A DNA stretch of 12,795 nt from PS1 clade bacterium (GTDB lineage Bacteria > Pseudomonadota > Alphaproteobacteria > RS24), in assembly GCA_016779015.1 (NCBI GenBank), contig JADHOK010000031.1, forward strand, positions 1-12,795, given 5' to 3'. Positions within the stretch are counted from its first letter, which is position 1; every line of letters begins with the position of its first letter. Below are positions 1 to 7,665 of the stretch, in pieces. The notes below the pieces were generated by a model. That model did not search any database and was not told the DNA's origin. It saw only the letters and a list, made by a program, of their open reading frames with translations. The translations under genes and the position numbers were made by a program.

Positions 1-320
1 CTATTGGCGAGGCCATTCGCATTGGTGGGCTGGTGCGCGAAGGCTCGGTGACGCGCGATGGATTGCGCGCCGATTTTGCGGTCACCGATTTGGCGCATGA
101 TATTAACGTCAGCTATGAGGGCATGCTGCCCGATTTGTTTCGCGAAGGGCAGGGCGTTGTCGCCGAAGGCCGCTTTGACGCCTCGGGGCGCTTTGTGGCC
201 GATACGGTGCTGGCCAAGCACGATGAGACCTATATGCCGCCGGAGGTCGCTGAGGCGCTGGAGAAATCCGGTAAATATTCGAGCGGCTATAAACCCTCCC
301 ATCCGGGTGACGCGAAATGA
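1..320 (+). CDS. ccmE: Cytochrome c maturation haem chaperone CcmE (3' part, cut by left edge)
   Basis: This is the C-terminal part of CcmE (CycJ), the periplasmic, membrane-tethered chaperone that binds haem covalently and passes it to CcmF for attachment to apocytochrome c. About 105 residues are visible, in the frame whose first whole codon is base 3. The N-terminal membrane anchor lies outside the window. The beta-barrel (OB-fold) strands are followed by the diagnostic motif LAKHDETY (His codon at 219-221). This matches the family HxxxY signature, in which the His forms the covalent haem bond and the Tyr is an axial ligand. The tail after MPPEV is hydrophilic, as is usual. The stop codon TGA overlaps the ATG of ccmF (ATGA), so the two are probably translationally coupled. 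Identity is secure; only the 5' end is missing. Confidence 0.95.
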   Translation, partial: IGEAIRIGGLVREGSVTRDGLRADFAVTDLAHDINVSYEGMLPDLFREGQGVVAEGRFDASGRFVADTVLAKHDETYMPPEVAEALEKSGKYSSGYKPSHPGDAK

Positions 321-2251
321 TTGTCGAGCTCGGTCATTTTATTCTGGTGCTGGCTTTATCTGTCGCGCTGGTGCAGGCCATCGCGCCGCTTTATCTGATG
401 CGCGCCTCGCGTGACCTATCGCGAAATGCGGCTCTTGGGGTGGCGCAGCGCGCCGCGCTGCTGCAATTCGTTCTGGTGCTGCTGGCTTTCGGCGCGCTGA
501 CTTACGCTTTTGTGCGGTCGGATTTTTCCCTCGCCGTGGTCTTTGCCAACAGCCATGTCGCCAAGCCGCTAATCTATAAAATCGCTGGCGTTTGGGGCAA
601 TCACGAGGGCTCTATGCTGCTCTGGGTGCTTATTGTGGCGGCTTATGGCGCGGCGTATGCGCGTTTCGGGCGTGTGCAAGACGGGTTTGCGGCGCGGGTG
701 CTGATTGTGCAGGGCTGGCTCGGCGTTGCGTTCTTGGCTTTCCTGCTGTTTACCTCCAATCCGTTTGCCCGCTTGATACCGGTGCCGTTTAGCGGCCAAG
801 GCCTGACCCCGATTTTGCAAGACCCGGCGCTGGCGGCCCATCCGCCGCTGCTTTATGCGGGCTATGTCGGTTTTTCCATGGCCTATGCGTTTGCTTTGGC
901 GGCCTTAACGGGCCGCGCCGAAGATGCGGCTGAAAATTGGGCCAAGCGGATGCGGCCTTGGATATTGACGGCTTGGATATTCCTGACACTGGGCATCGCG
1001 CTGGGCTCTTATTGGGCTTATTACGAGCTTGGTTGGGGCGGCTTCTGGTTCTGGGACCCGGTCGAGAATGCCTCGCTCATGCCGTGGCTGGCCGGCACGG
1101 CTTTGCTGCATTCGGCATTGGTCGCGGAAAAGCGCGACACGCTGAAACGGTGGACGCTGCTGCTGGCCATCATCACTTTCGCGCTGTCGCTATCGGGGAC
1201 ATTTCTGGTGCGTTCCGGCGTCTTGACCTCGGTGCATGCTTTCGCCAATGACCCTGAGCGCGGTCTGTTCATCCTTGCCATTCTGGCCGGTTTCACACTG
1301 GTCGGATTTATCCTCTACGGCTTGCGTCTGCCGCAACTGGCACCCGATCGCGCTTTTCGGCCGGTCAGTCGTGAGGGCTTGTTGCTGGCCAATAATATCT
1401 TTCTCGCCACCGCCACAGTGACGGTGTTTTTGGGCACTATTTACCCGCTCATCCTCGACGCGCTGGGAGGCGGAAAAATCTCTGTCGGCGCCCCCTATTT
1501 CAACGCCGTCTTCGCACCGCTCACCATTCCATTCGCTCTATTGTTGCCTTTGGGGCCGCTATTGAATTGGCGCCAAGGACACCTTCAGCCATTGCAAAGC
1601 CGACTGGTGCTGGCCGCCGCTGCGGCGGCTTTGGTGACGCTGGGCATGGTGTTGACGCGCGGCGCGTCTGTGATGGTGGTGGCTTTGTTTGCGGCGGCCT
1701 TGTGGCTGCTGTTTGGGGCGGGCCTCGATATGGCGCAGCGTCTCGCGCCTTATCGCCACCGCCTTGTTAGATTTTGGGCGCTGCCTGCCAGCGCGTTCTC
1801 CGCGCCGCTGGCGCATGCCGGATTGGCGGTCATGCTGTTGGGCATTTTGGCGGCAACGCAATGGCGCGAAGAAATTGTCGTGGCCGCAACCCCCGGCCAG
1901 CAGATGGAGATTGCCGGTATCAGTCTTCGCTATGACGGCTTGCGCGATGTCGATGGGCCGAATTACAGCGCCGAGCAAGCGCGCCTGACATATCTGAGCG
2001 GCCCTCATAGCGGCGCGCATCTGTTTCCCGAGCGGCGTTTTTACGAAGCCGAGCGGTCGCAAACCACCGAGGCCGCCATCACTACCGACCTGACCGGGCA
2101 TCTCTATGCCGTGATCGGTGAGCCGAGCGGTGATAAGCGCGTCTTGCGCGTTTGGTATCATCCTTATGTCGCTTTTATTTGGCTGGGCGCGCTGCTGATG
2201 GCGCTTGGCGGTAGCTTCGCGCTGGCGACGCGCCTCAGGCGGAGCGTGTGA
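317..2251 (+). CDS. ccmF: Haem lyase subunit CcmF, cytochrome c maturation
   Basis: CcmF (CycK) is the large integral-membrane core of the System I holocytochrome c synthetase. It takes haem from CcmE and, with CcmH, attaches it to the CXXCH motif of apocytochromes in the periplasm. The 644 residues are close to the usual length, with many hydrophobic segments. The WWD haem-handling motif is at residues 240-251 (WGGFWFWDPVEN). All four family histidines are present: H175 (in HPPLLY) and H307 (in SVHAF), which flank the WWD loop, and H265 and H500, which are the expected ligands of the stable haem b. A periplasmic soluble loop lies at about residues 520-610 before the last membrane helix. The start ATG overlaps the ccmE stop, and the stop TGA shares one base with the ATG of ccmH. 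Both the cytochrome c assembly domain and the CcmF C-terminal region are intact. Confidence 0.97.
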   Translation: MIVELGHFILVLALSVALVQAIAPLYLMRASRDLSRNAALGVAQRAALLQFVLVLLAFGALTYAFVRSDFSLAVVFANSHVAKPLIYKIAGVWGNHEGSMLLWVLIVAAYGAAYARFGRVQDGFAARVLIVQGWLGVAFLAFLLFTSNPFARLIPVPFSGQGLTPILQDPALAAHPPLLYAGYVGFSMAYAFALAALTGRAEDAAENWAKRMRPWILTAWIFLTLGIALGSYWAYYELGWGGFWFWDPVENASLMPWLAGTALLHSALVAEKRDTLKRWTLLLAIITFALSLSGTFLVRSGVLTSVHAFANDPERGLFILAILAGFTLVGFILYGLRLPQLAPDRAFRPVSREGLLLANNIFLATATVTVFLGTIYPLILDALGGGKISVGAPYFNAVFAPLTIPFALLLPLGPLLNWRQGHLQPLQSRLVLAAAAAALVTLGMVLTRGASVMVVALFAAALWLLFGAGLDMAQRLAPYRHRLVRFWALPASAFSAPLAHAGLAVMLLGILAATQWREEIVVAATPGQQMEIAGISLRYDGLRDVDGPNYSAEQARLTYLSGPHSGAHLFPERRFYEAERSQTTEAAITTDLTGHLYAVIGEPSGDKRVLRVWYHPYVAFIWLGALLMALGGSFALATRLRRSV

Positions 2252-2655
2252 TGGCACGGCTGGCGATTTTGTTTTTTCTTTTGGTGTCGCCGACACATGC
2301 TCTTGATCCCGATGAAGCGCTGGCCGACGCGACGCTCGAAGCCCGCGCCCGCGCTCTGTCGCAAGAGCTGCGCTGCATGGTCTGTCAGAACCAGTCGATT
2401 GATGATAGCGACGCGCCTCTGGCTAAGGATTTGCGGGTGTTTGTGCGCGCGCGCCTGCAAGCCGGCGACAGCGATGATGCGATTCGCGCCGCGGTGGTCG
2501 AGCGCTATGGCGAGTTTGCTTTGTTTCGCCCGCGCATCGCGCAGCATACTTACGCGTTGTGGGCCACGCCGCTCCTCATCTTGCTGCTTGGCGGCTATCT
2601 CGGCTGGCGTATGGCCGGCAAATCAACACCTCAAAACACTTCAACCGATAGTTAA
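2251..2655 (+). CDS. ccmH: Cytochrome c maturation thiol protein CcmH (CycL)
   Basis: CcmH is a membrane-anchored periplasmic thiol-disulphide protein that reduces or presents the apocytochrome CXXCH cysteines to the CcmF haem lyase. From the ATG at 2251 the protein has 134 residues. It has a signal peptide (residues 1 to about 17, cleavage likely after THA), then the hallmark LRCMVCQ motif with the redox pair C42 and C45, a helical bundle, and a C-terminal membrane helix at about residues 100-120 (ATPLLILLLGGYLGW). A GTG at 2248 would add one residue; the ATG in the TGATG junction with the ccmF stop is preferred. It is the short form without the CcmI-like TPR domain of E. coli CcmH, so a separate ccmI (cycH) is expected upstream of ccmE. 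No ccmG (dsbE) gene lies between ccmF and ccmH, as in rhizobial cycHJKL. Confidence 0.95.
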   Translation: MARLAILFFLLVSPTHALDPDEALADATLEARARALSQELRCMVCQNQSIDDSDAPLAKDLRVFVRARLQAGDSDDAIRAAVVERYGEFALFRPRIAQHTYALWATPLLILLLGGYLGWRMAGKSTPQNTSTDS

Positions 2656-2674
2656 ATAAAGCTAGTCTCGGCGC

Positions 2675-3361
2675 ATGGGACAGAATTTGCGTCTTTTGCT
2701 GGTCGAAGATGACACCAAAGCAGCCGCTTTGTTGTGCGACCGTTTTCGAGCCGAGGGGGTGGACGCGACCCACGCCGCCGATGGCGCGAGCGGTCTCGAC
2801 GCAGCACGCGCCGGCACTTTTGACGTGCTGGTGGTCGACCGCATGCTGCCGCAAATGAGCGGCACTGAGTTGGTCAAAACATTGCGCCAAGAAGGCGACA
2901 CGACGCCGGTTCTGTTTCTTTCTGCTCTGGGCGAGGTTGATGACCGGGTGGCCGGTTTTGATGCCGGTGGCGATGATTACCTCACCAAGCCGTATGCGTT
3001 TGCCGAATTGCAGGCGCGGGTGACGGCACTGGTGCGGCGCAGCGAAGGGGCGGCGACGACCCATCTTCAACTGGCCGATTTACAGCTCGACTTATTGGCG
3101 CGCCAAGCGCGACGCGGCGATATATTGCTTGATCTCAATAATCGAGAGTTCGACTTATTGGCCTATCTGATGGGCCATCAGGGGCAGATTGTGACGCGCG
3201 CCATGCTGCTGCAAAATGTTTGGAATTATGGCCTCGATACGCAAACCAATGTGGTCGATGTGCATATTTCTCGGCTGCGCGCCAAGCTCGATAAAGATTT
3301 CGATACACCGCTTTTGCAAACCAAACGCGGCCAGGGTTTCATCCTTGAGGTCGCGCCATGA
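2675..3361 (+). CDS. OmpR-family two-component response regulator
   Basis: This is a 228-residue DNA-binding response regulator, phosphorylated by the kinase encoded immediately downstream. The N-terminal receiver domain (about residues 5-118) has the acidic pair E11/D12 with D13, the phospho-acceptor D55 (VVDRMLP), the switch residue S83 (FLSALG) and the conserved K105 (LTKPY). The C-terminal winged-helix domain (about residues 130-226) shows NNREFDLLAYL, the NVVDVHISRLRAKLD recognition helix and the final RGQGF wing, all typical of the OmpR/PhoB class. The start is 19 bases after ccmH with no clear Shine-Dalgarno sequence, so it may depend on translation from upstream. The stop overlaps the kinase start (ATGA). 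The sequence resembles QseB/PmrA/CpxR-like regulators in general, but target genes and stimulus cannot be read here, so no symbol is given. Confidence 0.93.
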   Translation: MGQNLRLLLVEDDTKAAALLCDRFRAEGVDATHAADGASGLDAARAGTFDVLVVDRMLPQMSGTELVKTLRQEGDTTPVLFLSALGEVDDRVAGFDAGGDDYLTKPYAFAELQARVTALVRRSEGAATTHLQLADLQLDLLARQARRGDILLDLNNREFDLLAYLMGHQGQIVTRAMLLQNVWNYGLDTQTNVVDVHISRLRAKLDKDFDTPLLQTKRGQGFILEVAP

Positions 3362-4707
3362 GGACGCTTTTGCGGCTTGCCGGGTTTCGCGCCGCGCTGG
3401 CCTATACGACGCTTTTGCTGGTCGCCATGGCGCTGGTTCTGGGGCTGCTTTATGCCCGTCTTGCCGATAATTTGCAGGCCAGCCAAGACAATCTCATCTG
3501 GCGCGAGGCGGCGTCGCTCAGCCTCATTCATCAGCGCGATGGTATGCGGGCGCTGGCGCAAACCATCGAGACGATGGGGCGCGGGCAGGGCAGCTATTTG
3601 CGTCTGTCGGATGGGTTGGGCGCTTTCATCGCCGGCAATCTCAAAACTTTTCCGGTGCCTGAGGCGACCGATGCCGAGGGCTGGCTTCGCTTCCGCGATG
3701 GCGAGGTGCCGGTGCGCGCGCGGCTTTTGCAATTGGATGAAAATCTGGTGCTGCTGGTCGGCCATGACGTTGCCGATGGCGCTGCGCTGCTGGCGCGCTT
3801 TCGACAGGCTTTCGCGCTGGCGCTTATCGCCATGCTGTTTATCGGGCTTGGCGGCGGGGCGTTTCTGGCGCGCCGCGGGCTGAAGCGCGTGCATGATATC
3901 GGCGCGGCCCTGCAACCGGTAATGCAGGGCGATTTGTCGGTGCGGCTCAAAAACGCACAAAATGACGGGCAAGGCGGTGCCGAATGGCAGGCGCTGGAGG
4001 CGCAGATTAACGCCATGCTCGCGCGGCTTGAAAAGCTGATGCACGCAACGCGGCAAGTCAGCGATAATCTGGCGCACGACCTACGCGCGCCGCTCACCCG
4101 CTTGCGCGCGCGCCTCGAAGCGTTGCTCGTCAAAGGGGACGGCGGGGCCGATAACGAGATAGGCGCGGCATTGGAGGATGTCGATGGGCTGTTGCGCAGT
4201 TTTAACGCGCTGCTCACCCTATCGCGGCTGGAAAGCGGTGTGGCGACGCTGCAGGCTTGGCCGGTCGAGCTCGCGCCCTTAATGGCCGAATTGCACGACC
4301 TGTTCGCGCCGGTGTTTGAAAACAAAAAGATGACGCTGCGCATTGAGGGTGGCGATGACCTGCAACTGAAAGGCGACGCCGCTTTGCTCGGGCAGGCTTT
4401 GGTCAATCTGATAGAGAACGCGCTGGCGAATGCCGCGGTGGCGGGCAGCGAAGTGGTGCTGGCAGCGCAAAAAAATGGCGCTGGCGTGGTGGTGTCACTG
4501 GCCGATAGCGGCGGCGGTATCGCGCCGCAAGATCATGAAAAAGCGCTGCAACGTTTCGCTCGGCTGGATGAGAGCCGGGTCGGCGATGGCAACGGTCTTG
4601 GTCTGTCTTTGGTCGCAGCGATTTGCGCGCATCATGGTGGCACATTGGTGTTGGCGGATAACCAACCCGGGCTGAGGGCTGAGATGCATCTGCCCGCGAC
4701 GGTCTGA
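3358..4707 (+). CDS. Membrane sensor histidine kinase, HAMP/HisKA/HATPase type
   Basis: This 449-residue inner-membrane sensor kinase is the presumed partner of the preceding response regulator. Membrane helix 1 is at about residues 10-31 and helix 2 at about residues 152-173. Between them is a roughly 120-residue periplasmic sensor region without an obvious named fold. A HAMP linker follows (about 174-228). The dimerisation/phospho-acceptor H-box has H240 in LAHDLRAPLTRLR. The ATP-binding domain is complete: N-box NLIENALANA (N350, N354), G1 box DSGGGI (D383) and G2 box GDGNGLGLSL (G411 to G415). All catalytic elements for autophosphorylation are present. The start overlaps the regulator stop and the stop TGA shares one base with the glnE ATG, so expression is coupled to both. 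Stimulus is unknown; its place after cytochrome c maturation genes suggests envelope or redox stress, which is inference only. Confidence 0.93.
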   Translation: MRTLLRLAGFRAALAYTTLLLVAMALVLGLLYARLADNLQASQDNLIWREAASLSLIHQRDGMRALAQTIETMGRGQGSYLRLSDGLGAFIAGNLKTFPVPEATDAEGWLRFRDGEVPVRARLLQLDENLVLLVGHDVADGAALLARFRQAFALALIAMLFIGLGGGAFLARRGLKRVHDIGAALQPVMQGDLSVRLKNAQNDGQGGAEWQALEAQINAMLARLEKLMHATRQVSDNLAHDLRAPLTRLRARLEALLVKGDGGADNEIGAALEDVDGLLRSFNALLTLSRLESGVATLQAWPVELAPLMAELHDLFAPVFENKKMTLRIEGGDDLQLKGDAALLGQALVNLIENALANAAVAGSEVVLAAQKNGAGVVVSLADSGGGIAPQDHEKALQRFARLDESRVGDGNGLGLSLVAAICAHHGGTLVLADNQPGLRAEMHLPATV

Positions 4708-7583
4708 TGACGGGGCTGTTCGACATGCTGCCGCCAAAGCAGCCAATGCATAATTCTGTGCGCCAGCCCTTGGATGCGCCGCGCGCGACGTTGCTGCTCG
4801 AGGATATGGCGGCGCTTGAGGGTCTTGCCCCGCTTATCAAACAACACGAGGCCTTTTTCGCTTGGCTGGTCGAGGGCAGTCCGTTTCTGGCGCGCCTCAT
4901 GCGTCGCTATCCTGAGGTGGTGTTGGCGCTCGCAGATACCGGCCCGGGCGCTTATCTCGATGCGCTGCTCACCGCGCTTGCCGCCGATATGGAATCCGCA
5001 CAAGACAAAGACGCGGCCATGGCTTTGCTGCGTCACGCGCGCAATCGTGCCGCGCTGGCCATTGCGTTGGCCGATCTTGCCGATGTGTGGGATGTCGAAA
5101 CCGTTACCGATTATCTGACGCGTCTGGCCGACACAGCGGTGCGGTGCGGCCTTGATTTTCTGCTGCGCGAGGCGGTGGCGGCGCAGCGTCTCACCGCGTT
5201 TTCGCGCGACGGTTTCGTGGTGCTGGCGCTCGGCAAGCATGGCGGGCAGGAGCTCAATTATTCCTCCGATATTGATTTTGTCGTCTATTACACGCCCAAT
5301 GCTTTGCCGTTGGCCGAGGGACAAGACACGCGCAAATTTCACATCACATTGGTGCGCGAGCTGACGGCGCTGTTGCAAAATGTCACCGCTGACGGCTTTG
5401 TGTTTCGCGTTGACCTGCGGTTGCGACCCGACCCGGGGGCCACGCAAATCACGATCTCGGTCGATGCGGCGCTGGCTTATTATGAGAGCATGGGGCAGAA
5501 CTGGGAGCGCGCGGTTTATATCAAAGCGCGGCCGATTGCCGGCGATTTGGCGGCGGGGCAAAAATTCCTCGAGAATTTGCGGCCTTATATCTGGCGACGC
5601 TATTTCGATTTTGCAGCGATTGATGACGTGCATTCGATGAAGCGGCAAATTCATGCGGTTCGCGGCCATGCCGAGATTGCCGCGCAAGGCCACAATGTCA
5701 AATTGGGGCGCGGTGGCATTCGAGAGATAGAGTTTTTTGTGCAGACGCAGCAGCTCATCGCCGGTGGCCGCGACGCCGATTTGCGTGGCCGCCGCACCGT
5801 CGAGATGCTGGCCATGCTGGCTGAGAAAAACTGGATCAGCGCCGCGACGGCCGAAAAACTCACCGCCTCTTATTACTATCTGCGCCGTATCGAACATCGC
5901 CTGCAAATGCGCCTCGACGAGCAGACGCAAACCCTGCCGAAAGGCGATGACGGTTTCGCGGCGTTTGCGCGCTTTGTCGGCTATGAGGATGCCGCTGCTT
6001 TTACGGGAGAAATGACGGCGCATTTGAGCGGCGTCACGGCAGAGTATGAGCAGCTTTTCGAACATTCCGAAAGCCTCGCCGGCGAGGCCGGTAATCTGGT
6101 GTTCACCGGCGGCGAGGATGACCCAGAGACGCTGGAAACACTTTCCAATATGGGCTTTTTGCGACCGGCCGATATTTCCTCGGTTATTCGCGGCTGGCAT
6201 GCCGGGCGTTTGACGGCGATGCGCAGCGCGCGGACGCGCGAAATTCTTACGCGCCTGCAGCCGGTGATTTTGCGCAAGCTGGCTGAAGCGCGTGCGCCTG
6301 ATGAAGGGTTTTTCCGCTTCGACCAGTTTCTCTCGGCGCTGCCCGCCGGTGTGCAAATCTTCTCGCTATTCCAATCCAACCCGCGCGTGCTCGATCTTAT
6401 TATCGACATTATCAATACAGCACCGCGATTGGCGGCGCTTTTGTCCGCCAATGTGGGCCTCATTGATGCGCTGGTGCCGGGGCACGAGGTCGAGACGCTA
6501 CCGGCAAGCTTCGATAATTTTGAGACGGCGATGAATGCGCTGCGCCGTCATGTGCACGAGGCGCAATTCAGTGTCGGCACGCGCATATTGGCTGACCCGA
6601 TTTTGGCGACACGCCATGGCGAGGCGTACAGCCAACTCGCGGAGACGGCGATTAGGGTCATGCACCAAACGACATTGGATGATATCACCCGCCAATACGG
6701 CGCGCTGGCCGATGGCGATATGCTGGTGCTGGGGCTGGGCAAGCTGGGCAGTGGCGAGATGGCGCTGCAATCCGACCTCGACCTTATTCTGATTTGCGAT
6801 TGTCCGGATTTCGCTGCTTTTTCCGACGGCCAAAAGCCGCTCGATGCCGAACGCTGGTTCGCGCGCGCGGCGCGGCGCTTTTTAAGTGGCCTCAGCGCGC
6901 CGACGGCGGAAGGCGATTTGTTTGAGGTCGATACAAGGCTGCGCCCCTCGGGTAATGCCGGGCCGCTGGTCACCAAACTGGCAAGTTTTGTCGACTACCA
7001 ATCCAATCAGGCATGGAATTGGGAGCATATGGCGCTCACCCGGGGCCGCATATTGGCCGGGGGCGATGGGTTGCGGCAAAAGGTCGAGGCGGCGATTGAC
7101 GCCATTATCACAGCGCCGCGCGACACCAAAAAGCTGGCCGATGATGCCGAGGATATGCGCCGTCGTTTGCGCACGCACCAACCGCAAGCCGGGCTATTTG
7201 ATATTCGCCGCGGCGATGGCGGGCTGGTCGATATCGAGTTTATCGCACAGAGCCTGCAATTGGCGCATGCCGCCACCCATAATGAGCTGGTTGGCCCCCG
7301 CCCACTGCCGCAAGTGCTGGCCGCATTGCGCCAAGCCGGGTGTCTCGAGGCTGAAGCGCATAAAGCGCTGGATGCCGCTGCGGCGTGCTTTTTGAGCTTG
7401 CGACAAATTGCCAGCCTATGCCTTGAAGATGACGACGAAACACCGGCCCCCGCCATTGCGGCGCTGCTGCTGGAAGCGCTGAATGAGCCGGATATGAGCC
7501 GCTTGCAGGCGGTGATTGCGGAGCATCGGGCGCGGGTGACGACGATTTTTGACGACACAATGCAAGCGCTGCGCGCGCTTTAA
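4707..7583 (+). CDS. glnE: Bifunctional glutamine synthetase adenylyltransferase/adenylyl-removing enzyme GlnE
   Basis: GlnE adds AMP to a tyrosine of glutamine synthetase when nitrogen is plentiful and removes it by phosphorolysis when nitrogen is scarce, with PII (GlnB) reporting the nitrogen state. The protein has 958 residues, near the family norm of about 950. Two nucleotidyltransferase domains are visible. The N-terminal deadenylylase has GKHGGQELNYSSDIDF with metal-binding D188 and D190. The C-terminal adenylylase has GLGKLGSGEMALQSDLDL with D690 and D692. Each is followed by its helical regulatory domain; RGGIREIEFFVQ and GGLVDIEFIAQ are the matching repeat elements. Both active sites look intact, so both activities are expected. 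The start at 4707 is chosen because it is coupled to the kinase stop (TGATG); Met7 and Met14 are possible but less likely. This is the last gene of the packed block. Confidence 0.97.
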   Translation: MTGLFDMLPPKQPMHNSVRQPLDAPRATLLLEDMAALEGLAPLIKQHEAFFAWLVEGSPFLARLMRRYPEVVLALADTGPGAYLDALLTALAADMESAQDKDAAMALLRHARNRAALAIALADLADVWDVETVTDYLTRLADTAVRCGLDFLLREAVAAQRLTAFSRDGFVVLALGKHGGQELNYSSDIDFVVYYTPNALPLAEGQDTRKFHITLVRELTALLQNVTADGFVFRVDLRLRPDPGATQITISVDAALAYYESMGQNWERAVYIKARPIAGDLAAGQKFLENLRPYIWRRYFDFAAIDDVHSMKRQIHAVRGHAEIAAQGHNVKLGRGGIREIEFFVQTQQLIAGGRDADLRGRRTVEMLAMLAEKNWISAATAEKLTASYYYLRRIEHRLQMRLDEQTQTLPKGDDGFAAFARFVGYEDAAAFTGEMTAHLSGVTAEYEQLFEHSESLAGEAGNLVFTGGEDDPETLETLSNMGFLRPADISSVIRGWHAGRLTAMRSARTREILTRLQPVILRKLAEARAPDEGFFRFDQFLSALPAGVQIFSLFQSNPRVLDLIIDIINTAPRLAALLSANVGLIDALVPGHEVETLPASFDNFETAMNALRRHVHEAQFSVGTRILADPILATRHGEAYSQLAETAIRVMHQTTLDDITRQYGALADGDMLVLGLGKLGSGEMALQSDLDLILICDCPDFAAFSDGQKPLDAERWFARAARRFLSGLSAPTAEGDLFEVDTRLRPSGNAGPLVTKLASFVDYQSNQAWNWEHMALTRGRILAGGDGLRQKVEAAIDAIITAPRDTKKLADDAEDMRRRLRTHQPQAGLFDIRRGDGGLVDIEFIAQSLQLAHAATHNELVGPRPLPQVLAALRQAGCLEAEAHKALDAAAACFLSLRQIASLCLEDDDETPAPAIAALLLEALNEPDMSRLQAVIAEHRARVTTIFDDTMQALRAL

Positions 7584-7609
7584 CAGCACCGCCAACAAGC
7601 CAAGCAAGT

Positions 7610-7631
7610 GATTGACCAAATATGGCCAATC
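7610..7631. promoter_or_regulatory. Imperfect 22-bp palindrome, candidate operator for the acyl-CoA dehydrogenase genes
   Basis: Left arm GATTGACC (7610-7617) and right arm GGCCAATC (7624-7631) are complementary at seven of eight positions around the 6-base centre AAATAT. One more outer pair (T7609/A7632) also matches. It lies about 35 bases before the first dehydrogenase start and includes a TTGACC hexamer that could be a -35 element. A dimeric repressor such as a TetR- or GntR-family acyl-CoA sensor would fit this shape, but no regulator gene is in the window and the binding protein is unknown. Confidence 0.4.
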
Positions 7632-7640
7632 AAATAGCCT
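7612..7640 (+). promoter_or_regulatory. Possible sigma-70-type promoter upstream of the dehydrogenase pair
   Basis: TTGACC (7612-7617) is a good -35 hexamer. Seventeen bases later TAGCCT (7635-7640) is a weak -10 with only three of six consensus bases. The position, between glnE and the next transcription unit and inside the palindrome described at 7610-7631, makes regulated initiation plausible. A start site near 7647 would leave a short leader before the ribosome-binding site. No strong intrinsic terminator for the glnE operon is seen in 7584-7665, so read-through is also possible. Confidence 0.35.
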
Positions 7641-7653
7641 CTAGGCTGATTTT

Positions 7654-7660
7654 GGGAGAG
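7654..7660 (+). promoter_or_regulatory. Ribosome-binding site of the first dehydrogenase gene
   Basis: GGGAGAG lies five bases before the ATG at 7666 but only two bases before the in-frame GTG at 7663. The spacing favours the ATG as the true start. Confidence 0.65.
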
Positions 7661-7665
7661 TAGTG

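Noticed and set aside
2248..2250. GTG as the ccmH start
   Set aside because: The adjacent ATG at 2251 forms the common TGATG junction with ccmF and begins an ordinary signal peptide; the GTG adds one residue without support.
1559..2296. 245-codon minus-strand open frame across the ccmF/ccmH junction
   Set aside because: Shadow of ccmF and ccmH; low-complexity Arg/Gln/His-rich translation, no recognisable family and no ribosome-binding site of note.
3226..4077. 283-codon minus-strand open frame under the kinase gene
   Set aside because: Antisense to intact kinase and regulator domains; composition is an artefact of the complementary strand.
4632..6356. 574-codon open frame on the minus strand inside glnE
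   Set aside because: Antisense to a complete, motif-rich glnE. The translation is rich in Arg, His and Gln without any domain, as expected from the complement of GC-rich coding sequence.
7636..7653. AGCCT-CT-AGGCT followed by GATTTT as the glnE terminator
   Set aside because: Five-base stem with a two-base loop and a short T run is too weak to call; it also overlaps the possible -10 region of the next unit.
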